From Symbiodinium natans (taxonomy: Eukaryota; Sar; Dinophyceae; Suessiales; Symbiodiniaceae), in contig CAJNDS010002646.1 in assembly GCA_905221605.1 (NCBI GenBank), forward strand, positions 124,001 to 188,000: DNA of 64,000 bases. The letters are read 5' to 3'. Positions 1-54,258 of this stretch are shown here, in pieces (the stretch's first letter is position 1; each line of letters starts with the position of its first letter). The notes under the pieces are model-generated. The model saw only the letters and a list, made by a program, of their open reading frames with translations. It was not told the DNA's origin and did no database searches. Position numbers and translations under genes: made by a program.

Positions 1-609
1 CCCAAAAACCCTAAACCCCAAACCCTGAACCATAAAGACCCTGAATCCTCTGAACCCTCAACCTTGCCTTGGGGGTTTCGGGTTTTGTGCTTTAGGGGTG
101 TAGTGTTCCGGAGGCTGCGCCCTTGGCATCTGCAGCATCCTTACGTAGGATAGGGTTCAGGGTTTAGGGCTCAGGGTTTAGGGTTTAGGGTTTAGGGTAT
201 GGGCCGTTTCATCACACACCGCAGGGAGGCTTTCTCGATCCGCTGCTTTTTGGGTGGAATGACATGAAGAAGCTTCGGTGCGATAGGTTTAGGGTTTAGG
301 GCGTAGGGTATCCTAAAGCATAAACCCTAAACCCGAAACTTCATCCCCCGGCTCTGATACACTTTTTCAGAGGCCTTCGTGTAAGCGTGCGGTTTGTCAG
401 GGTTTTCCCTCGCAAAGAAGCTTCAGATGTGTACAACGGAACCCAGTATTTTGCGTCACACTACACGTGACCACCAAGAATGTACAAAGCATTCGCAACG
501 AAGTACGCTTGCAAGATTGCGTTGCTGAGCTTGATGGCAATGTACACGATATCCCGAAATGCTGGGGCCCTGAACCCTAAACCCTAAACTTCAGAGTCTT
601 ATAATGCAG

Positions 610-42301
<41,692 letters not shown>

Positions 42302-43648
42302 GCTCGCCTTGGTGTTTGGTGTTGGGCAGGTTTAGGGTTTAGGGTTTAGGGTTTAGGGTTTAGGGTTTAGGGTTTAGGGTTTAGTGCTTAGGGTTTAGGG
42401 TTTAGGCTTCAGGGTTTAGGGTTTAGGGTTTGGGGAAGTTTTTGGGTTTGGGTTTGGGGTTGGGGTTGTTGGTTTGTCAAGGGCCGCTTTGGGGGTCAGT
42501 GTCTTGGTGCTTACGCTTGTTTAGGAGTTTAGGGGTTTAGGGTTTTTGGAGTTTTGGTTCGGGCTTGGGCTTTCAGGGGGTTTAGGGTTCGAAGACGTTG
42601 CCTTGCTTGAGTTGTGCGGTTTGCCCGTAAGCAGCCCTAAGCTCTACACACCACACACTGGACCCTAAACCCTAAACCCTAAACCCTAAACCCTAAACCC
42701 TAAACCCTAAACCCTAAACCCTAAACCCCAAACCCCAAACCCCAAACCCCAAACCCTAAACCCTAAACCCTAAACCCTGAACCCTAGACCTTAAACCTGA
42801 ACCCTAAAAACCCTGCACCCTGAACCCTGAACCCTGAACCCTGAAGCCCAAACCTGGACCTCACTTCTTGAGCCATCACATTGCATGGCTCAGGGCCGTG
42901 CCCCAAACTCTGAGTACTCGTACTTCGGGTGCACTTGAAAATTCATTGTACTTACTAACCAATTATAACTGTACTTATAACCCCACTTATAATTGGGATA
43001 ACCCCTATACGGCCCTTTAGGGGTATTATAAGTGGGGTTATAAGTACAGTTATAATTGGTTAGTAAGTGCCATGTCCAAGTAGGGCTTTCGCATTCAGAT
43101 CGTCTACATGACGCAGCCATGTCGGCCTTGAGCTAGGCAGCCGCATTGGCATGCTCAAAGGCACTCCACCAGGCGGAGCAGGGCAGCATCCCGGAGACAA
43201 ACCCTAAACCCTAAACCCTAAACCCTAAACCCTAAACCCTAAACCCTAAACCCTAAACCCTAAACCCTAAACCCTAAACCCTAAACCCTAAACCCTGAAC
43301 CCTGAACCCTGAACCCTCAACTGGGCTTTGAAGGCCTCGCTGAGCAAACCCTGCAAACCCCAAGCCCTCAACCACATAGTCTGCAGCCGATTGGTCTTGG
43401 GGTTGGGGTTTAGGGTTTAGGGTTTAGGGTTTAGGGTTTAGGGTTTAGGGTTTAGGGTTTAGGGTTTAGGGTTTAGGGTTGAGGCCTCGAATCGCCCAGC
43501 AAGCCACACCTTCATTCGGGAACATACCTCAAACTGCATCAGGGGTTTAGGGTTTAGGGTTTAGGGTTTAGGGTTTAGGGTTTAGGGTCTAATTATGAAC
43601 CGAAGGCTTCTGTTCCATAGTCAGAGGGTGGGCCGTGGCGCTTTCGCC
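42302..43648. other. Region between last recognised TPS exon and phosphatase gene
   Basis: Contains telomere-type arrays (42340-42430, 42661-42800, 43200-43320, 43395-43480), family A copy 3, and a short open stretch at 43099-43131 (IVYMTQPCRP then TGA) after a good acceptor, which could be the TPS last exon. The actual TPS stop and polyadenylation site are not established. Confidence 0.4.
42932..43083. mobile_element. Family A palindromic element, copy 3
   Basis: Same palindrome with slightly decayed ends. Lies between the last likely TPS exon and the histidine-phosphatase gene. Confidence 0.82.
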
Positions 43649-46600
43649 ATGGCGGGCACGAAGCGGAAGGCGCCAGACTCGCCGCCCGGTGACATCGGGA
43701 ACCGCTGGGTGTGCTTCATTCGGCATGCCCAGGCGCAACCCTAAACCCTAAACCCTAAACCCTAAACCCTGGACCCTAAATCCTAAACCCTAAACCCTAG
43801 ACCCTAAACCCTAAACCCAAATTGGCTTAGGGTTTGGGGGTTTCGGGTTCTAGGTTTCATTGTCTAGGACGCGCCGAACGGAAGCCCGCCCTTTTTGTGA
43901 GTGCGCAGCAGTCTGCAGACCCACCCGCCGTAAGACCACCCACTTACGACTTTCTGTCTTGTGCTGTTTCCTGTAAGCCGAAATTTTGGTATCTGATTTG
44001 GGCGCAACAGCCTGGACAATTAGGGGTTTGATTAGGGAATGTGGTCTTGGGGATTAGGGAGTTTTGTGTAACTCAGATGAGGACACTTTACATCTGGCAG
44101 TCAAACATCCAGCTGATCTGAGCTGTGCCTCTTGACGCTTTGTCCAAGTATTTGCAAAGGAGCGCTTCGGAAGCACGTTTAACCTTAAATGCAGCCAACC
44201 GTAGCCCGCTTCTGAGCCAGGCGCTGCACAATGCTGCTTGGCCTCGGTTTGTGATTCTTCATGGGTCGTTGCGTAGGGCTGCCCTGTGTGGAGGCTGCGC
44301 ACTAACCTGAATGAGCCCGAAGAGCCCAATGCCCCTTCATGAAGGAACAAAGCTATTGCCGTAAGCCCTAAACCCCAAGCCCTAAACCTGAAAACGACCT
44401 TGCGTCCGGGCTTCTTCGCAAAGAAGATCCCTGGGATTCATCCCAGATCTCCCCTTTATTCCAGAAGAAACTAGTAGCTACGAACAAATAAAGCTCAAAG
44501 TAAGTTGGGGGTCATTAGTAGAGCTTTAATAGGAGCTTTAATAGTGACCTGTAGGTTGGGGTCATTAGTAAGAAGAAGGTGTAGGGTTTGGTGTTCGAAG
44601 GCATGTTGGGCTCTCTGTACCCCAGGGCTTGGCGTCGCATAAACCTTGGACCCCTACACGCCAAGTCTTGCGACACCCCGCCGTGAACCCAAGAGGATTT
44701 AGGGTTTAGGGTTTGGGGTTTAGGGTTTGGGGTTTAGGGTTGAGGGTTACCCTAAACCCTAAACCTCGAAACCCCAAAGCCAAAACCCTGAGCAAAAGAG
44801 GGTCACAGCCACCCGCTGAGGAGTTCTAAGGTCCAAGGTCCTTGTTGGGTTCAGGGGTGTAGGATTTAGGGGTTAGGGTGGACTTTTCAATGTTTCTCTG
44901 GGTCCCCAGTCTGCTTGCAGTAGTCATGGGAGTATCCCAAAAACAATTCGACGCAAGGAATCCATCCGTGAGTCAGGAATTTCTCTGAACAAATGACATT
45001 GGCGCCGCCATCACTCATCGTTAGAGCCCCCTACTACCCAGAGAGCCCAAAACCCGTTAGTCAAGGAATATACCTTAAACTATAAAGGGCTCCTGAGTAT
45101 GATTTAACATATATTCCCTAGTTGAGGGGTATTGGGCTCTGTGGGAACAGTACAGGGTTTAGAGTTTAGGGTTTGGGGTTTAGGGATTAGGGTTCAGGGT
45201 TGAGGGTATAGGGTATAGGGTTTAGGTCCCGGGAAAGATGCCCCGAAAGCTTGCACCGTAAACCCTAACCCTCTAGCAACCCTTCAGAAGTAGGGAAATC
45301 TGCCCAAAGAGCCCAATACCCCTTAATCAAGGAAATTCCTTAAATCATACTAAGGATTCCTATGTGGTCTAAGGAATATTGCTCAGTAAAGGGGTTTTGG
45401 GCTCTCTGGGAGGATCTGGGCTGTAGGTCTGCGACGACAACTTGTGGACGCCTGATAACCCGAGGCTTGGCTACCATGGTGCCGTTGGGACGACAATAAA
45501 CCCTAAAACCCTACAACCCTAAAACCCTGAGACCCTAAAACCCTAACGCCCTAAGCTAAAACCCTAGAAGCCATAGAAACCCAATTGGACGCCCGAGAAC
45601 CCTATAAACCCTAGAAACCCTAGAAACCCTAAAGCCTACTAAACCCTACTAAACCCTAAACCCTAAACCCTAAACCCTAAACCCTAAACCCTAAACCCTA
45701 AACCCTAAACCCCAAACCCCAAACCCGAAACCCTAAACCCTAAACCCTAAACCCTAAACCCTAAACCCTAAACCCCAACCCTTGGGGGGGCTTTCTTGCG
45801 GCGTTGCGGGTCCCGCAGACCCTGAGCTCCAAATCCCCACCCGAACCCCAGAGTCAAGGTTTAGGCTCTAGGGTCAAGGGTTTGGGTTTAGGGTTTAGGG
45901 TTTAGGGTTTAGGGTTTAGGGTTTGGGGTTTGGGGTTTAGGGTTTAGGGTTTAGGATTTAGGATTTAGGGTTTAGGCTTTAGGGTCTGTCATCCTGAAGC
46001 CTAAGCCCGCAACCCTAAACCTTCGACCCTGGCGGCTTAACGACTCACAAAGCCCTTGAGGAGCCCCTTACAAAAACCATTCAAAATTTTGGGGTTTAGG
46101 GTTTAGGGTTTAGGGTCTAGGGTTTAGGGTTTAGGGTTTAGGGTTTAGGGTTTAGGGTTTAGCTTGAGTAAGCCCCCAAGCCCTCAGCCTTCTTCAGCCC
46201 CAAACCCGAAGCCTTCAACCCCAAACCCCAAACCCCAAACCCCAACCCCCAAACCCCAAACCCCAAACCCAAAACCCCAAACCCCAACCCCAAACCCCAA
46301 ACCCCAAACCCCAAACCCTAAACCCTAAGCCCTAAGCCCTAAGCCCTAAGCCCTGAACCCGAAGAAGAAGCCGAGGCTGACAGCGGAGGGCGAGGCGCAG
46401 TGTGGGCGCGCACATGCAGAGTGGGGCATGAAGGCTGCCCGGCTTTACGGTTGCAGGATCTAGGGGTTTAGGGTTTAGGGTTTAGGGTTTAGGGTTTAGG
46501 GTTTTTTGGGTGCGCAGCTAAGGGTGGGTTCAGCAGTGCAGCAGTTGCTCGTACACCCTAAACCCTAACTCTAACCCCCTTGACCTCAAAGCCCCTAAGC

Positions 46601-49600
46601 CCATAAACCCTGCATCTCCAGACAGACCTAAACCCTAAGCCCTTTACTTGGAGGTTCATGGGGCTTAATAACCACTTAATAACTGTACTTATAACCCTAC
46701 TTATAATTGGGATAGCCCCCTATAAGGCCCTTAAAAGGGGTATTATCAGTAGGGTTAGAAGTGCAGCTATAAGTGGTTAGTAAGTACCATGAACCTTCAA
46801 GTAGGACTTTATAACTTGCGGGCAACTCCAGACCCCAAGCTCCACCTTGCATACTGGTAAGCCCCTCCCCCCTCCCGCAAAACAAAAGGCAAAGCAGGGT
46901 TTAGGGAGTAGGGGTTCGGATCAAACTCTGTGGGTTTTGGGGGGGGGTTTCGGGTTTCAGTGTTTGAGGCTTGTTTTGGGTTTGAGGTTTAGGGTATGAG
47001 GATTGATTTTTGGGATTCAGTGGTTTTGGGGTGGAGGATCTTGGGAGTAGTGCACCATCACGAAGCTTACTGTTGGTTGGTAGGGACTGCGGGAATGAGG
47101 TACAGTACCTTATATCCCCCTACATAATCTCTTAAAGGGTATACATATATATACATAGATATATGTATATAGGGCCCTCATTCCCTCATTCCCTACTATC
47201 CAACAGTAAGGAAGCGGCTCATGCCGTTCTGTTGCAGAGGTCTTTGGGGAGGCTGACTTGATCGTAGTGTCGCCCATGACCCGGGCGCTGCAGACGGCCT
47301 ACCTAATCGGAGGCGCAGTGGTTTGGGTGCCCTCTAAACTCTGTGGTGCTTTACTGTAGCTTTAGAGCCTCAGCCTTTTTGGGTTTATTGGGTTTTTTAA
47401 TAAGGAAGCTAAAATGATACTTATAGCTACCCTGCTAAGTGCAGCCAAGTACACCCAACCCACGACCGTACATCCCTTGTAGTTTCGTGTGCCGGCAAGG
47501 GCGCTTTCTATGGGGGTTTACGATAATACTGGACCCCTAATAGAGACCCCCAAGTAGTAGGATCCCCTTCTAATAAGGACCCCAAAATCGTACCCCTAGT
47601 ACCATAAACCTTGCTTGATGCCTCAGGGTGTAGGGTTTAGGGTTTAGGGTTTAGGGTTTAGGGTTTAGGGTTTAGGGTTTAGGGTTTAGGGAGGATCTAG
47701 GGCCTAGGATTTAGGGATCCAAGGTATCATGGCTCTCTCATGGATGCGGATTTATGTCAAGGGTGCTGCGGCACATGATAGGAACCCAAGAGAGAAAGGA
47801 ACATGAATACCCTAAACCCTAAACCCTAAACCCTAAGCCCTAAACCCTAAACCCTAAACCCTAAACCCTAAACCCCAAACCCTCAACTCTAAACGCTAAA
47901 CCCTATACATCAGGGTGCAAGGGTTGCTGTTCAGAGGGGCTCTGCTCTGACGTACGGAGCACTCCTAAGCCAGGTTTCTTCCTTTAAGTTCTCACCCCAC
48001 TAAACCCTAAACCCTAAACCCTAAACCCTAAACCCTAAACCCTAAACCCTAAACCCTAAACCCTAAACCCTAAACCCTAAACCCTAAACCCTAAACCCTA
48101 AACCCTAAACCCGAAACCCGAAACCCGCAACCCTGAACCCCAAACCCTTAGCCCAAAGCCCAAAGCCCTAAGCCCGAAGCCCTAAGCCCTAATCCCTGAG
48201 CCCTCAGAACTCTAAGATGGTTCGGGGTTGAGGGTTTAGGGTTTAGGGTTTCGGGTGAAGGGCGCGACCCTAAGCCCTAAGCGCTGAACCCTCAAGCTCC
48301 GGAGGCCTGAAGCCGGAGGATCCGCGGATACTCGTGACGCCGATGTGGCCCGCCCAAAGAGAGGAGTGTTGAGGGTTTGGGGGTTTTTTGGGCTTAGGGT
48401 TTAGGGTGTTTAGGGTTTAGGGCTTTGGGGTTAGGCTTCAAGGCTTGCTCGATGGTTTTTTTTGAGCGCAGTTTGGCGGTTGGAACCAAAATAGGGCTGC
48501 CCCCGCCCCCGCTACTAAACCCTTTAAATTCGATATCTTATGTACATATATACATACACATGTATGTATGTATCTGTATATATATATGTGTGGATATGCA
48601 CAGCTATTCAAGCCTTAATCGGGGGAACAAGGCCCATCCTTGTTCCCCCCCCCCCCCCCCCCCCCCCCTCCGTGATGTTTCTGGACTTCGGAGACTAAGG
48701 CCGAGGGTGTAAAGGAATAAGGGTTTAGGGTTAGGGTTTGGGGTTGAGGGTTTAGGGTTTAGACACCCTAAACCCTAAATCCAAGCCTTGGGTTTTTGAG
48801 GCTTTAGGAAGCCCCTAAGCCCTAAAGCCCCTAAACCCTAAAAAGCCCAAGCCTTCACAAGAGCCCTGAGGTGCGCGGAGCACCTCAGCGGCGCCACGTG
48901 CGACGCAGCCCGGATCAGCACGCCACGATGTAGGTTCAGGGTTTAGGGTTTAGGGTTTAGGGTGTAGGGTTTCGGGTTTAGGGTTTAGGGTTTAGGGTGT
49001 AGGGTTTAGGGTTTGAGGGTTAGGGTTTAGGGTGCTGCTCCAGCTGAACAATGTTGTACCCCACGTCCTAAACCCGAAACTCTTAAGAAGCCCTCAGCCC
49101 CAAACCCCAGAGCCCAAACTCTAAACCTTAAACCCTAAGCCTAAACCCTAACCCTAAAAACCCTAAAAAACCCTAAACCCTAAAAAACCCTAGAACTTTT
49201 GGGTGTGGGCTCGCTGTGCCCAAAGCGCCCCTGAGCCCCTAAACTCCTGAACTCCCTGTAGACTAGGAGGTTTATGCGCAGCAACAAGTTTAAAGTAAAC
49301 CCCTAAACCCCTCAACCCTAAACTCCCTAAACCCTAAACCCTAAATCCTAAACCCCCTAACTCCAAAACCCCAGAACTCCCTAAAAACCCCTAAACCCCC
49401 TAAACCCCCCCCCTAAACCCCCTAACCCCCTAAACCCCCTAAAACCCCCTAAACCCCCTAAACCCCCTAAACCCCCTAAACCCCCTAAACCCCCCAAACC
49501 CCCTAAACCCCCTAAACCCCCTAAACCCCCTAAACCCCCTAAACCCCCTAAACCCCCCTAACCCCTCTAAACCCCCTAAACCCCCGAAACCCCCTAAACC

Positions 49601-52600
49601 CCCTAAACTCCCTAAACCCCAGAACACCTAAATCCCCTAAATCCCCGGACTCCGAGGAGGGCCGCAGCTTGGAGGAGCTGCGTCGAGACCTGCCCTGGGC
49701 CATAGGCGGATCGGTGGGGGGTTTAGGGTTTAGGGTTTAGGGTTTTTGTGGGTTTGGGGTTTTGGGGTTTTGGGGTTTGGAGATTTGGGGAGTGTGGGTG
49801 TTTAGGGTTTAGGGGTTTAGGGGGTTTGGGGGTTGGGGTTTTGGGGTTTTGGGGTTTGGGGCGTTCGAGGGCTTAGAGATTTGGGGTTTTGGGTTTGGGG
49901 CTTGAGGTTTCGGCGTTTAGGGTTATGGGTTTAGGAAAGTGGTGTCTAGCGTTTGGGGCTTGGGGTTTGGTTTGGGGTCTTTTGGGTTTGTGGGTGTTTA
50001 GGGTCTAGGGGGTTTAGGGGAGTTGGGGGTTGGGATTTTGGGGTTTAGGGTTGTGGGTGTTTAGGCTTTAGGGGCTTTGTTTGGGTTTGGGGTTTTGGGG
50101 GTTTGAAGTCTGAGGTTGTGGGTGCTTAGGGTTTAGAGTTTAGGGGGTTTGGGGTTTAGGGTTTAGGGGGTTTGGGGTTTGGGGTTTGAGGTTTAGGGCT
50201 GTAGGACTTTGGGGTGTATGGTTGAGGCTTCCGCGCCCTGAGCCAAGGCGTGCTTGCTAGGATGCGGGTACAGGGAGGGTTTACTTCGGGTTTAGGGTTT
50301 AGGGTTAGGGTGGTTTAAGGTTTAGGGTTTAGACGAAACCCCAAAAACTCGGGATATTTCGCTGCTTTTGCTGGGCGTGGGTCAGTTTGTATCCCTAAAC
50401 CCTAATCCCTAAACCCTAAACCCTAAACCCTAGTTGGGGGCCCAACTAGAACGGGGAAGAAGCATCACACAGTTTTTTTGGGCTCACCCATCTAAAACCT
50501 AAACCCTAAACCCTACACCCTAAGCCCTAAACTCAAGCCCTAAGCCCTGAACCCGACAGCTTATAGACCCGAAACCCGAAACCCTAAACCCTCAACCTAA
50601 CCCCCTCAATTAGGGGTTTGCGAAGGGTTTCGGGGCTCATGCAGCGGCTTCCCGTCTCAGGCTGGCGCGGCCTTGCCGAGCTGGAGGAGGCCGATGGCCC
50701 CTTGCAAGGGCTTAGGGCTAAACCCTAAACCCTAAACCCTAAACCCTAAACCCCAAACCCTAAACCCTGAACCCTGAACCCTGAACCCTAAACCCTAAAC
50801 CCGAAACCCTAAACCCCACACCCCCAAACCAACCCTAAGCCCTAAACCCTAAACCCTAAACCCTAAACCCTAAACCTTAAACCCTAAACCCTAAACCCTA
50901 AACCCTAAACCCTAAACCCTAAACCCTAAACCCTAAACCCTAAACCCTAAACTCTCCCTCAATGCTATACCCAGAGACCCCAATACCCTGAAATTAAGGC
51001 CTGTTCCTGAAACCATGTAAGGAACCCAATTAGAGTTTAAGGAATATTCCTGTCCCTGGGTACCTCCTCGTCAGGAGTGGTGGACGGCGCAGCGCCCAGA
51101 GGAACCTCTCCGCGTCGCATCCTTCCTGGACTTCCTGCAGGCGGGGCCACCGGTTTAGGGTTTAGGGGTTTAGGGTTTAGGCGTTTAGGGTTGTAGGGTT
51201 TAGGGTTTAGGGAAGATTTAGGGTTTTAGGGTTTTCAGGGCTTAGGGTTGAGGGGTTGGGGTTTCAGGGTTTTAGGGTGTCTAGGGTGTTTAGGGTGTTT
51301 AGGGTGTTTAGGGTTTTAGGGTTTTTGGGGTTTGAGGCTTTTTGGGTTTTGTGTTTTTGGGGTTTTGGGGTTTTCGGGTTTCATGATTTTTGGGTTTCAG
51401 GATTGTGGGTTTTAGGGTTTGAGGGTTTTTGGGTTTTTAGGGTTTGAGGGTTTTTTTTTTGGTTTTTGGGTTTCAGAGTTTTGCGGTGCAATGGTTTAAG
51501 GGTTTGAGGGCTTCAGGGATTTGGGGTTTAAGGTTAAAGCTTAGGCTTTCAGATGGTGGGATTAGGGACAAGGGTTTCAGGCTTAGGGACTTGCTCATCG
51601 CTGGGTCGCGTCTAGCTGTTTTACTGCTCTGGTTTAGGGCTTCGGGTCTAGGGTTTAGGGTTTAGGGCTTAGGGCGTAGGGTTTAGGACAATTCCAGGTG
51701 GGTTTATCGGAGTGGTTCAAGTGGCTTATACAAGCCCTACACGATTTACAAGAGGCTTAAGAAAGCAGCACCCCCCCCCCCCCCCCCCTTCCCCTCTTAT
51801 TGTCCTTCATGGTTTAGGGTTTAGGGCTTAGGGTGTAGGATTTGGGGTTTAGGGTTAGGATTTAGGGTTTAGGGTTTAGAGGCCCTTGACCTTAATAGCC
51901 CGAAGCCATTCAGGTTTTGGGGATGGGGTTAAACTTACTGGTTCCCAGCAGGGAATGAAGGAAATGGGTATATGCGGTTTAGGGTTTAGGGTTTAGGGAT
52001 AGAAGGTACCTAATCCCCTCATTCCCTACACAGAACCAGTAAGCCCTAAACCCTAAACCTCAACCCTCAACCCTCAACCCTAAACCTTACACCCCAAACC
52101 CTAAACCCTAAACCCTAAACCCTAAACCCTAAACCCTAAACCCTAAACCCTAAACCCTAAACCCTAAACCCTAAACCCTAAACCCTAAACCTAAACCCTA
52201 AACCCTAAACCCTAAACCCTAAACCCTAAACCCTAAACCCTAAACCCTAAACCCTAAACCCTAAACCCTAAACCCTAAACCCTAAATTCTAAACCCTAAA
52301 CCCTAAGCAGGCTCGAAAGGAGGCGCGCATCGTGGTCGTCTCTCATGGCGCCTTCCTCGGCTACATCGCCGGGAGCCCGGTCGTGGTCTCGATCCCTTAG
52401 CGGCGGAAGCCGTTGAGGGCTTAGGCTTCAGGGTTTAGTCTTCACCCTAACCCTAAACCCTAAACCCTGAACCCAAAACCCTAAACCCTAAACCCTAAAC
52501 CCTAAGCGCTAAACCCTCAACCCTAAAGGCCCCAAACCCAGACCCGAAACCCCAAACTCAGCTCCAGTACGAAACTCAGAGTTGGGGGTTTACGAAAATA

Positions 52601-54258
52601 GAGGACCCCCAATATAGACCCCCAAGTAGTAGGATCCCTTATAACAAGGACCCCAATAAGGTACCCCCTATTTTCGTAAGCCCCCAGTTCAAGCCAAACC
52701 CCTTGATACGACTGGGTCCGAGAAATCCAGAAATCACCCCTGCTCACGACCCCTAAGCCCCAAATCCCTGAACCCGATGCCCGAAACCCTAAGCCCTGAA
52801 TCCTAAACCCCCAAACCTTCGAGTGGACCCGAACAAGAGACCCAACTAGGATCCCAGAAAAGAGAGCGCCTCAGTTCGCATGGCTCTTAGGTCGGCTACC
52901 ACATGGACAATGCTACGAGGCACCCGGTGGAATCCTAAAGCCAAGAAGGCATTCTGATTTGGGATGTTCCCCCTTACACAAACAGTCATTAATAGGGACT
53001 AGACCAGGGGGTACTATAATCCCTACTAAGAACTGCCAGTATAAGGGGGAACATCCCAAATTCTGGTTCAAGAAGGTGTTCTACTTCAGCATTTTGAGCA
53101 TCGCACCCCGGTCAACTTTTTCTCTCTGTTAAGCACTGTTTTCCTCTCTCTCTCTCTCTCTCTCTCTTATTCTCTTTCTTTAAACCTTGAACCCCAGAGT
53201 CCATGAAGTAAAACCCTGAACCTTAAATCCTAAACCCAAAACCCTAGACCCCAAACCCTAAACTCTAAACCCTAAACCCTCGGGTTTCGCGCGCGCCAGG
53301 AAGATGATGAACCCGGACGAGGTGCTGGGGTCGAAGAAGTCCTGCGAGAGGCGCGCGGGATTTAGGGTTTGGGGTTTGGGGTTTAGGGTTTAGGGTTTAG
53401 GGATTGGGGTTTAGGGTTTAGGGTTTGGGGTTTAGGGTTTAGGGTTTGGGGTTTGGGGTTTAGGGTTTAGGGTTTGGGGTTTAGGGTTTAGGGTTTGGGG
53501 TTTAGGGTTTAGGGTTCAGGGTTTAGGGCTCAGGGCTGCCGACTCTGGCCGCCCAGTACGCCTTTCGACATTTAAGGACTGGGGTTTAGGGTCTAGGGTT
53601 TAAGGGTTTAAGGGTGGGGTTTGGGGTTTGGGGTTTAGGGTTTAGGGTTTAGGGTTTAGGGTTTAAGGGTTTAAGGGTTTAAGGGTTTAGGGTTTAGGGT
53701 TCAGGGGATGAGAAGTTCAGGGTTTCGGGTTCAAGGGTTGAGGGGTTTAAGGGTTGAGGTTTTGGGGTGTATGGGTTAGGGATTACGGGAGGGTCTTTTG
53801 CTATGTCCGTTTAGGAGAGACCAACGCTATCCTCTAAACCCTAAACCCTAAACCCTAAACCCTAAACCCTAAGCCCTGAACCCTAAACCCTAAACCCTAA
53901 ACCCTAAGCCCTAAACCCTAAACCCTAAACCCTGAACCCTAAACCCTAATCCCTAAACCCTAGCCCTAAACCCTAAACATACGGGCATGCCCGGGGCCGT
54001 TCATGCCGCATCCACGACACCATGCAGGTTAGGGTTCGGGGTTTTAGGGTTTAGGGGTTTAGGGGTTTGGGGTTTAGGGCAGGGTTTGGGGTTTAGGGTT
54101 TAGGGTTTTGGGTTTAGGGTTTGGGGTTTAGGGTTTGGGGTTTAGCAGGTTTTAGAGATTGGGGGTTTAGGGTGTAGTCCTGTCAGAGGTCTTGCTTCAA
54201 CATCGGCTTCGCTGTGGTCAGCGAGTGCCGAGCTGATCTCGGCGTTATTGTGTCTTAG
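43649..54258 (+). CDS. Histidine phosphatase superfamily protein (phosphoglycerate mutase-like), 12 exons, 223 aa
   Basis: Exons: 43649-43732, 45427-45464, 46376-46425, 47238-47311, 48319-48365, 48871-48904, 49657-49705, 50661-50707, 51075-51140, 52311-52372, 53300-53350, 54189-54258. They sum to 672 nt, 224 codons with the stop. The catalytic N-terminal motif reads WVCFIRHAQ, so the usual RHG is RHA. Then come TPDNPRLTAEGEAQ, ADLIVVSPMTRALQTA, an acid-rich middle (QREE/CAEHLSGATCD/EGRSLEELRRDLP), EWWTAQRPEEPLRVASFL, and the second catalytic His in IVVVSHGAFLGYIAG; the end is KKSCERSCFNIGFAVV. Members remove or move phosphate on sugars, nucleotides or proteins; substrate not predictable here. 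ATG 43649 follows a pyrimidine-rich stretch and AG at 43622, which could take a spliced leader. Donors are mainly GC with one GA and one GT; the donor after 50707 is unusual (GG). Confidence 0.87.
45037..45145. mobile_element. Family C element, copy 5
   Basis: CCCAGAGAGCCCAAAACCC at the left, GGGGTATTGGGCTCTGTGGG at the right. Confidence 0.8.
45303..45410. mobile_element. Family C element, copy 6
   Basis: CCCAAAGAGCCCAATACCCC at the left, GGGGTTTTGGGCTCTCTGGG at the right. It ends 16 bases before histidine-phosphatase exon 45427. Confidence 0.82.
46645..46803. mobile_element. Family A palindromic element, copy 4
   Basis: Ends TACTTGGAGGTTCATGG and CCATGAACCTTCAAGTA. In a histidine-phosphatase gene intron. 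Confidence 0.83.
47066..47210. mobile_element. Family E inverted-repeat element, copy 1
   Basis: CTTACTGTTGG at the left and CCAACAGTAAG at the right, with GGGAATGAGG facing CCTCATTCCC. A TA-rich microsatellite fills the centre. Ends 28 bases before exon 47238. Confidence 0.8.
47333..47458. mobile_element. Family F repeat, copy 2
   Basis: TTGGGTG at the left end and CACCCAA at the right end. It begins 21 bases after histidine-phosphatase exon 47238-47311, near its splice donor. Confidence 0.75.
47511..47605. mobile_element. Family D inverted-repeat element, copy 1
   Basis: Shares GGGGGTTTACGA, GAGACCCCCAAGTAGTAGGA and TAAGGACCCC with the copy at 52583. The right arm is partly lost. Confidence 0.75.
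48000..48115 (-). repeat. Telomere-type array, CCCTAAA
   Basis: About sixteen near-perfect units in a histidine-phosphatase gene intron. Confidence 0.93.
49380..49625 (-). repeat. CCCCCTAAA decamer array
   Basis: About 22 copies of a 9-10 base heptamer derivative, upstream of exon 49657. Confidence 0.9.
50710..50955 (-). repeat. Telomere-type array, CCCTAAA
   Basis: Starts just after exon 50661-50707 and runs to a family C element. Confidence 0.92.
50970..51061. mobile_element. Family C element, copy 7
   Basis: CCCAGAGACCCCAATACCC at the left; the right arm is shortened to GGAATATTCCTGTCCCTGGG. It ends 13 bases before exon 51075. Confidence 0.75.
51934..52043. mobile_element. Family E element, copy 2, carrying telomere-type units inside
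   Basis: CTTACTGGTTC at the left and GAACCAGTAAG at the right. Three TTTAGGG units (51977-51998) lie in the centre, where copy 1 has a TA tract. Another shorter relative is at 54391-54448. Confidence 0.78.
52047..52306 (-). repeat. Telomere-type array ending at a splice acceptor
   Basis: About 35 units of CCCTAAA ending in CCCTAAGCAG, the acceptor of exon 52311. Here the repeat itself serves as the acceptor context. Confidence 0.94.
52583..52687. mobile_element. Family D inverted-repeat element, copy 2
   Basis: Left end TGGGGGTTTACGAAAATAG, right end CTATTTTCGTAAGCCCCCA: near-perfect terminal inverted repeats of about 19 bases. A likely relative is at 56433-56500. Confidence 0.82.
52957..53061. 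mobile_element. Family B inverted-repeat element, copy 3
   Basis: TTTGGGATGTTCCCCCTTAC at the left and its near reverse complement (GGGGGAACATCCCAAA) at the right. Non-coding. Confidence 0.82.
53147..53168 (+). repeat. CT microsatellite
   Basis: About 11 CT units; may act as pyrimidine tract in the intron upstream of exon 53300, though 130 bases away. Confidence 0.85.

Noticed and set aside
1-600. Chromosome end
   Set aside because: Heptamer runs are short, degenerate and change orientation; genes continue throughout.
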